Part shown: piece after piece, positions 56,940 through 64,000 of the stretch
Layout: each line of letters opens with the position of its first letter
Numbering within the stretch: the first letter of the stretch is position 1
Source: Lepisosteus oculatus
Lineage: Eukaryota > Chordata > Actinopteri > Semionotiformes > Lepisosteidae
Direction of reading: 5' to 3'
Length of the DNA: 64,000 nucleotides
NCBI RefSeq assembly: GCF_040954835.1
Contig: NC_090709.1
Coordinates: 46,136,490 to 46,200,489 of the forward strand
Program-made: the position numbers and the translations under genes
The notes under the pieces: generated by a model
Databases searched by the model: none
The model's input: only the letters and a program-made list of their open reading frames with translations
What the model was told of the DNA's origin: nothing

Positions 56940-57830
56940 TCAGGCAAGGCGCAAGGCAGGTGGACGTTTGCTGTGATTATAACGAGGTGCGTACCAGCCC
57001 TCAAAATTTGTGGGATTCCATTCCTGCACTTTAGCTGTTTCTCCATCAGGCTGCGTTAAGTTACCTCCCTTTACATTGGCATATATGTTCAGAGTAGTTC
57101 TATGTGTCCAATCTAGTCTACCTAGATGGTCGTTCATATTAAAAGGAATGACCCCCAAGGGCAGCCCTCCTTGTAACGTGTAACGTGGTATGGCAATACA
57201 TACCCAGCACAAGCTCTGATTATTCCTTACTGACAGAAATAGCTTTTCTCCCTGATCCCTATGTTTTTCTGGGTCCCCTGTTGGACCCGCTTCTCTTACA
57301 TCAAACAGCAAAATGGCAGAATACAAAAGTTGTAGCTGGTCAAATCTGCTTCTCTTGGAGAAGCTCGCTGACAGTGAGTGACGTGGATCCAGCGGTCTTT
57401 CCCCTCCAGCCTGACGGCTGATCCAGTGGTCAGCAGCACCTGGAACAGTCCTTCCCAACGGGGCTGCATGGTGCTTGAAGGAAACCTCTTGACCCAAACC
57501 CACTCGCTACAGAGCAGATCATGTCCTCCTTCTGGTTGTGTCCCCAGGCCTCCAGCACCCGGTCTCAGTCAAGAGCTGTACTTACTGCCACAGACAATCA
57601 GTAATTCAACTCAAAGTTCCTTTGGTTAAGTCTGGGCTGCCCAGCAACCTCATGGGCTGCCCTGTGTCCTGACAGCGCTAGAGCCCATCGTCTCACAGGC
57701 CCGAGGAGCCTCCTGTAATTCTTGCAGCCATTTGCCAGCATGCACCATCCTGACGTAGGCCTCACCTTCTCTGTCCTGTTCTCCAGGCCTTAAGGCTGCC
57801 TTTCTTCGGCTAGAGTATTCCCCTTAGCCA
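56940..57830 (-). pseudogene. Endogenous retrovirus fragment: integrase end and start of env
   Basis: On the minus strand one frame carries text typical of a retroviral integrase C-terminal domain (strand-rich 'RWEGxxQVLL' style region near 57470-57400). An overlapping frame runs on as an envelope surface-protein N-terminal-like stretch to a stop at 56940. Upstream pol sequence to about 57830 is broken by stops and shifts. No LTRs were found next to it. It is a dead, truncated copy. Confidence 0.6.
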
Positions 57831-58740
57831 CCAGTGAATCACTTTTACAATGTCCCTTACAGTTATCTATCAGCTGACAACTGTATTTACTGCACAGGAC
57901 CTCCCACTGGTCATGTTAATGGTCTGTCTTTGATGGTGTTGAGGTGCTGTATCCCCTGTGTGTTTAGGAAAGGAGAAGGAGGAGAGCTCAGTGGCTCACA
58001 GGACACTTCCAGGAGAGAAGCTGTGCAGGATGTTGCTCTGAGTTTTGCTGGCTGTTTTTCTGTTCACCAATAAATAAACCAAATAAATACAGCATCAAAT
58101 ATGATTTAAAAAGCAGTCCACCATATGTTGACATTTTTTCCTACCATAATTAACTACCTCTGTTAATATTTTTTAAATAGTTCATTACCTGTGCATGTGG
58201 TCTGTTTTTCTCAGGTAATTGCACTGACCAAAATGTCTGAGAGGAGCTTAGAAACACCTTCTGTACAGTATCTCAAACACTGGCTTTAGGGCCTTGATAA
58301 AAGGTCAATTTACAAGGGTCCGCAAACAATATTGTGACAGAATCTCGCTCATTTTAATTTGTGTTGGCAAACTAGCTTTATCATGTACCTGCCTCATCAT
58401 GCGTTTTTCAAAATATAATATACTGTATATATAGAAATATAAAGATTTTTAATTCAGTGTCAGTAGCAGGATGAACTTAGGACTCAGCAGCTGTCAGGTT
58501 GCAGAGTTGGTGCAAGATGTTAGTGAAAACAGGTATTTATAAACGACCCATTTCAAGAAGGAAAAGAATCCGGGTAATTATATATCTAACAGGATAGGGA
58601 AAGCACAGAACATACTGTAGGTACAGTTACATTGTTCATTTTAGTATGCAAAGCCATTTAGCAAAGAGGGGATGAGAAGAGTGACAAACTAGTATACTTT
58701 AGATTTTTTTTTTCTGAACCAGGGAAAATCTGATCATGTC
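57831..58740. other. No gene seen
   Basis: AT-rich, short chance frames only. Confidence 0.5.
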
Positions 58741-58744
58741 TCTC

Positions 58745-59250
58745 TATAAAAATAATGAAACACTTTATTTTATATAGCACATATCCAAGCATCTCAAAGC
58801 AATAGAGTAGGTGTAAAAACAGTTATAAGGACCACAGATTACAAAGTAAATACATATAAGAAAGACAAGCAGTTCGAAGTGCTACCCAATTTAGAAAATT
58901 AAATAGATACAGACACTAAATAACCTGAAAAGAAAGGTTTTGAAGTTAGATTTAAATGCACTCAGAGTAGTTGCCTCTGATATCACTTGGGATACGAATC
59001 CAGAGCTCTGGGGTGCAGCTAGAGAAGGTCCTGTCACCCACAGAAAGTAGATGCTCTTGAGGACAGCTAGAAGACCAGAGTCAGACAGACAGAGGTTGCA
59101 AGGTGGGGAGCAGACAGATAATAAATCAGATAGGGACTGAATGTGGATGAGGATTTTGAAGTTGACTCGAAAACTGATAGGAAGCCAGTGCCACGACTTG
59201 AAGGCAGGTGTAATGCAACCCCATCAGGATTCTGGCTGTCAAATTCTGAA
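58745..59250 (-). mobile_element. L2-type LINE 3' relic (minus)
   Basis: The minus strand reads SWHWLPISFRVNFKIL, then SSRASTFCG and HPRALDSYPK, the ORF2 C-terminal text of L2 elements, with many stops. The tail gagatgcttggatatgtgct and atataaaataaagtg lies at 58800-58755. Confidence 0.75.
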
Positions 59251-60365
59251 AATATTGGAGATTTCTCAGTGTGGATTTAATTACCCCAGTGAACAGGGTG
59301 TGCAGTCATTAATTCTAGAAAAAAGCTTTTCTTATTTCACCAGTACCCTTTAAAAGAAACTAAATCAGTGTTAGTAACAGCTTGTTTTTACAATAACAAC
59401 AACAACAAAAAAAAAACAACGTATGCAAAATAATGGCATACCGGTAATTAGAAATGAATATCAGGTACTGTATACAGATCTTCAAGGTATGGTCAGAATA
59501 GGAGATGCCAGATCACAGACACTGAAAGAGGAGGCTAGAAAGATTGAAAAAGAAGCAAGGGAGGATGTATGGACAAAAGATCTACTAGTGGTAGAAGAAA
59601 GTTAAGAAAGTAAGAGAAACTTGAACAGTGAGAAAAACACATAGAAGCTGAAATGTGGACCTGAAACATCCTGTAGTAAGTGTAAAGGTGAAATGAGGAA
59701 AGAAGAGAAGCTGGGATAGGGATGAAAATTACAATGGGGTTTTCAGTTTTTCAAAGCTTTTCTAAAAAGCTAGAATAACTGACTGACTTAAAAAAGTGTT
59801 ATCTGCAGGCCACAAGAAATGGTAGTACGATTAGACAAAGATTGTCTGGCACCATCAGAACATGTAGTAGAAGAAAAGGCACAGGCTAAAAGTAAGTTTT
59901 AATGGAGCATGTTAAGTCTAGAGATGTAGGTAGGAAAAAGATCATTTTGGGAAATTGAGGAATACACAGACGACACGAACACTTCTAAGAGGCTTTTGAT
60001 AAATAGATATGAGATGTTGTGTGCTGCAGAGGAAGATGAAGTGAACAGACTCACTGAATATCCACTGTTGAATGTTTAAGTAGATACTGAAATGAGGATA
60101 ATATTTTAGATTTTGTGTAGTTGCTACCATTGAACTGTGTGTTGGATGCACATAAATTGAAGGAATGGGCAAACAAAGCAGATGCTGATCCACGGAGCCA
60201 GCATCTGAAGATATTTGTTTAAATACAGACTAGTTATGGATACTGATGTCCCAGAGAGGTGGAAAGGCTGTTTCCTTAAACCAGCACTATAAAATAATTT
60301 ATCCTCAGCTCACATGTATCTCAAAGTGGGTTTCTAACACTGTGTATGCAGTAGTTACACAGTGC
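59251..60365. other. No gene seen
   Basis: Contains the second copy of the unclassified repeat shared with 55.9-56.1 kb (about 60130-60310). A 60-codon Lys/Glu-rich plus frame at 59423 is unsupported. Confidence 0.45.
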
Positions 60366-60374
60366 CTTTAATTC

Positions 60375-60690
60375 CATGCATTTTCTAATCTTTTTACAGA
60401 GTAGCTGGAGTCTATCCCAGCAAGAAGCAGATGCAAGGCAGAATACGCCGTGGACATAGTGTCAGTCCATCACAGGGCATACAAACATACACAAACACAC
60501 ACACTCACACAAGTGTCAGTATTCCCATAAGCCAATTAACCTAACAGTATGTTTTGGACTGCAAGAGGAAATTAGATTACCTGGAGAAAACCCACATGAA
60601 CCCAGAGAGAACATGCAAACTCCAGACATACAATACCTCAGGAATTGAACCTAGGGCCTCAGCAATGCTAACCACTGCATCACCATTAGA
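60375..60690 (+). repeat. Interspersed repeat copy, the longest in the window
   Basis: Longest copy of the 'ACTGTGGGAGGAAACC' family: GAGTAGCTGGAGTCTATCCC, 'gtcagtccatcacagggcat', gagagaacatgcaaactcc and 'gcaatgctaaccactgcatc'. Confidence 0.75.
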
Positions 60691-61269
60691 AATGGATGGA
60701 TATCTAGTTCTAGTTCAATGATTTCCATGGAGCCACGGAGACATCTGGTGCTCCTGTTGTATTTATGAAAAAACATACAGAAAGCATGCAAACCACTGTG
60801 CCATCCTATTCCTTAGATAATACATTTAATTTTTCTATACAGGTAAGACTATTATTAATTGTTGATTGTTAGAAAATATTTTAAATTATATCATACCCTA
60901 ATTTTTTGTTAATTTCACATTAATTTCACATTTTACATATTGTCTCATAGTCTGATTTAACATACCTTTGAACAATGGTTTGGAAATTAATATTTTTACA
61001 AGATGCAGGAAAAGTGCGACAATTTATTAGTGCTAATTTTAACATTATTGATTACTAATAGTTTATATTCACACCTGACTTTCTTATCTAGATGTATTTA
61101 AAATCATTAACTAAGTGTGACATAACATTCAGAAATCGAGAATCGTTTTGTGGCATTTGTATAGATGGTACTTCGCTAAAATTAATAAAATTAAAAATGA
61201 TTAAAATCTATAATTTATCGATAAAGACAAAGATAATTTACTATACGTTGTTTAATTTTAAGAACTAGG

Positions 61270-61470
61270 TGATAAACGCAGAAGCGATTGGTGCCGTTTA
61301 CACTCCGCGCTACAGAAAGCTCGTGTTGTGCTGCTCCTCCTCTCGCTCTCGGTGCCGCCCCCCTCTGATGGAGCGCAGTGGGCGGGACTCTATTCTCACA
61401 GCCTCTGATTGGGGAAAAACAGACCAGCCGATCTGTCCGACACAACAGGAAGAGAGGAGAATGTGATTTT
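61270..61470. promoter_or_regulatory. CpG-rich patch with GC box and CCAAT-like boxes
   Basis: GATTGG occurs at 61286 and 61407, and GGGCGGGACT at 61380, in a CG-rich 200 bp inside AT-rich DNA. It could be a promoter; no attached exon was found. Confidence 0.25.
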
Positions 61471-61929
61471 TTTTCTGTATGAAAGTGTTTCGTTTATGAA
61501 ATTTCTAGTATTTTAAACATTTAATTAAAAAGTAAAAATCTTACAGTGTACACAGACATTCTAAACTGATCACGAGGAAGAAAAATCACCCATTTGTAGC
61601 GCATAAAAAGTGGTTTTTAACTATCTAAACCATTTTTTACAGCTTTTAAAGTCATGCAATGTTTACGTTAGGCAGGGCACCTCATTGTATCTTATTTTAT
61701 TTAAAAAAAAATAATTTGCACATCATGTTAACAAGCTGTTCTCCGATTACTAGCAATTGTAAATAATAACCCTTCCCCCCTCATTTATCTTAAAGATTTC
61801 CGTGAAGAAATCCTTAAACACAAAACCATCACGTATAATTCGCCGGAATTCAGTACAGTCGCCGGAATCAAATTTTTCCTGAAACAACCTACCAGACCAA
61901 ATCAGGTACTTTGACTGAGGTCTCCTTCA

Positions 61930-61984
61930 CCCCAGGCAGCTGGTTCCCTGTTGACGCTGAAAGACTGGGTTCAATCCCTGGTGG
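61930..61984 (+). repeat. tRNA-like module
   Basis: CCAGGCAGCTGGTTCC and GGGTTCAATCCC (a good B-box) lie in the right order, followed by tagtttttta. Probably a SINE head at the edge of the dispersed repeat at 62.0-62.3 kb. Confidence 0.4.
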
Positions 61985-62031
61985 TTTACTATATAGTAGT
62001 TTTTTATTATTATTCCAAGTTTAATTGTTAG

Positions 62032-62298
62032 CTGATGACATTTGGAGTAAGACAAAATATAGATTTTCTCAATTCAGGTGTAAACTTGAAAGAGACACAT
62101 CATGTTTACAATAAGCTATAATAGTGGACTATTTTTATGCATTCGGCTCTGATCGCGCTTTGAACCGCCTGGGTGCAGCTTGCTACATTACAGTGCTCAT
62201 TACCACTACAAGGAGGACAGAAGTTTTTTTTAAAAAAGAAACGAATGTGAAAATGTTTCCAAAACGTCCACTTGTGATACTTTAGCTGCTTAGTTATA
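62032..62298 (-). repeat. Dispersed repeat, inverted partner of 39.24-39.52 kb
   Basis: Reverse complement of the 39-kb unit, including 'gagcactgtaatgtagcaag', 'caaagcgcgatcagag' and 'tagtccactattat'. Both copies are old and differ by indels. Confidence 0.75.
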
Positions 62299-62379
62299 CA
62301 ATTCCATATTAATTTTGTAGTGCTCTCAGGTTCACGTGGGGATTCGCCCTCACTGCTGCCGCCTCAGGTAAGCCCCCCA

Positions 62380-62445
62380 CCTTCGGGGACTCGAACCCGG
62401 GTCACTGGCGTCACTCAACAGGGACTCAGCCAGTTGAACTAAAGG
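62380..62445 (-). tRNA. tRNA-like sequence, poor cloverleaf
   Basis: Minus strand: CCTTTAGTTCAACTGG ... GGGTTCGAGTCCCCGAAGG, 66 nt. The acceptor ends (CCTTTAG/CCGAAGG) pair at six of seven positions counting a wobble, and the B-box GGTTCGAGTCC is perfect. The D and anticodon arms do not fold well and no T-run follows at once. I take it as a tRNA relic or SINE head. Confidence 0.35.
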
Positions 62446-63194
62446 AAGATCTCCCGTCCTGCCTGCAGGCTGCGGTCCCTGCTATTCACAGGGAAGGGCG
62501 GTGAAGTCACCGCGCTGGTCAGCCGGCTTGAACAACCTGCAATATTGTAGCGCGACCGCCTGGCGCTGCAGCTGGGGTGCACGGCGAGGGGCAGGACGGG
62601 AGGAGTAGTGGTCAGGCAGGGACGAGGAGAGCCGCTGACCAGTGCTGCTGACGCGCGGGCGCAGGAGTGCTGTGTGTTTCTCATGACGGTTGGAATCCTG
62701 TACATGAGAGGTTAAGCTTTATTAGCTCGACCGGGCTGCTTCACAAGGTGCATCCGGATACTATTATCATAATACAATTCACATGCGGTATGATGCGCCA
62801 CGCCCACCACATCTTAATGCAGCGTACTCTGCACATTTTGAATGGCTGGATCTGTATTTGTGCAGATAAGTGCAAAGCAAAGATATCGCAGGACAAAGAC
62901 AGCTTATTTACAACTCCAAGTATCCACTCGCTACTAGTCCTTGAACATTATTTTTAAGTCTGGCGCAATTTCAGTGCCACATAGCCTTAACTATTGCTCC
63001 TGTTACTCCTCAGGCAGTTTCTTTTCCCAGATAGCCAAGAGCTACAGTGTGCTCTTAACCCTTTCCTTCAATATCATATATTTATATATCTGGTAGTATT
63101 ACAGTAGTCCACTTTCTTTGGAAATCAATCTGACACATTCACTCGTGAATACTTTGGAAACATTTTGATCTGTCCATTTCAGGTATGTTTCTGA

Positions 63195-63285
63195 GTGGTG
63201 TGTTGGTACAGTGGGATTGGTTCATGTCTCTCAGACCCTGAAGGTCTGTGTTTATTCCCACACAGGGCAGAAGAAGTTTTCTTTT
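63195..63285 (+). repeat. tRNA-like module with T-run
   Basis: GTGGTGTGTTGGTACAGTGG, then GTTTATTCCC (weak B-box), then TTTTCTTTTAAC, the same post-terminator text as after the module at 42.1 kb. Confidence 0.4.
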
Positions 63286-63389
63286 AACGAATGACTCCTT
63301 TTTTAAAAAATTAAAAAAATTAAATAGTAACCTGTATTGACTTTTTATTACTTTTAAATATGTGTGTTCAATGTTAAATGATATTATTA

Positions 63390-64000
63390 CAGTGCCTTGC
63401 GAAAGTATTCGGCCCCCTTGAACTTTTCAACCTTTTGCCACATTTCAGGCTTCAAACATAAAGATATCAATTTTTTATTTTATGTGAAGAATCACCAACA
63501 AGTGGGACACAATTGTGAAGTGGAACGAAATCTATTGGATTTTTGAAACTTTTTTAACTAATAAAAAAAATGAAAAGTGGGGCGTGCAAAATTATTCGGC
63601 CCCCTTGCGTTAATACTTTGTAGAGCCACCTTTTGCTGCGATTACAGCTGCAAGTCGCTTGGGGTATGTCTCTATCAGTTTTGCACATCGAGAGACTGAA
63701 ATTCTTGCCCATTCTTCCTTGCAAAACAGCTCGAGCTCAGTGAGGTTGGATGGAGAGCGTTTGTGAACAGCAGTTTTCAGCTCTTTCCACAGATTCTCGA
63801 TTGGATTCAGGTCTGGACTTTGACTTGGCCATTCAAACACCTGGATACGTTTATTTGTGAACCATTCCTTTGTAGATTTTGCTGTATGTTTGGGATCATT
63901 GTCTTGTTGGAAGATAAATCTCCGTCCCAGTTTCAGGTCTTTTGCAGACTCCAACAGGTTTTCATCCAGAATGGTCCTGTATTTGGCTGCATCCATCTTC
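63390..64000 (-). mobile_element. Tc1/mariner transposon, 3' part, cut by the window edge
   Basis: The terminal repeat starts CAGTGCCTTGCGAAAGTATT next to a TA target site (63388-63389). The minus-strand frame (stop at 63610) covers at least 128 residues of transposase C-terminus with [16 protein letters not shown] and [11 protein letters not shown]. The last D and E of the catalytic triad are 34 residues apart (DD34E, Tc1 type). This part has no stop or frameshift, so the copy is young compared with the relic at 32.4 kb. The rest lies beyond 64000. Confidence 0.92.

Overview
This window looks like nuclear DNA of a ray-finned fish. It carries multi-exon immunoglobulin-superfamily receptors with phase-1 introns, an interferon-induced very large GTPase (GVIN/VLIG), a finTRIM-like RING/B-box/B30.2 gene, and fish-type repeats (L2 LINEs, Tc1/mariner, Harbinger-like ends, solo LTRs, tRNA-like SINE heads). 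The species cannot be read from the sequence.

Layout. From 0.7 to 6.8 kb there is a plus-strand Ig-superfamily receptor: a V-type exon, a second Ig exon carrying a one-base frameshift, and a transmembrane/tail exon. From 9.97 to 13.4 kb there is a second plus-strand receptor whose five exons join in frame into about 226 residues. It has one V domain with a built-in J-like motif, like novel immune-type receptors. A duplicated block of about 650 bp flanks this receptor region at 0.75-1.4 kb and 14.75-15.4 kb. From 17 to 21 kb lie many short LINE-derived fragments, a tRNA-Asn-like gene with a UUU anticodon, and a long 15-bp-period minisatellite.

From 22.7 to 33.65 kb is the minus-strand GVIN-like gene. 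It has a small start exon (MASESSALSP), a 3.4-kb intron full of repeats, and a giant exon of about 7.2 kb. That exon is open except for one in-frame TAG near its 3' part. A relic of a second GVIN tail lies just downstream. A 66/58-bp tandem array and a CpG-rich stretch with an RFX X-box-like palindrome lie upstream of the start exon.

From 35.5 to 44.2 kb there are no host genes. The stretch holds a fold-back-like element with inverted 190-bp tandem arrays and an inverted-repeat structure edged by tRNA-like modules. From 45.2 to 54.9 kb is the minus-strand TRIM gene; its eight coding exons join in frame to 582 residues. Its introns hold a solo LTR with a clean 5-bp target-site duplication, several unrelated minisatellites and an L2 LINE. 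From 55 to 64 kb is repeat-rich DNA: a broken endogenous retrovirus fragment, an L2 relic, more tRNA-like modules and the 3' part of a Tc1 transposon cut by the window edge.

Taken together this is an innate-immunity neighbourhood: cell-surface Ig receptors, a GVIN GTPase and a TRIM E3 ligase. I see no sign that they form one pathway. The common theme is fast-evolving, duplicating immune genes amid active repeats.
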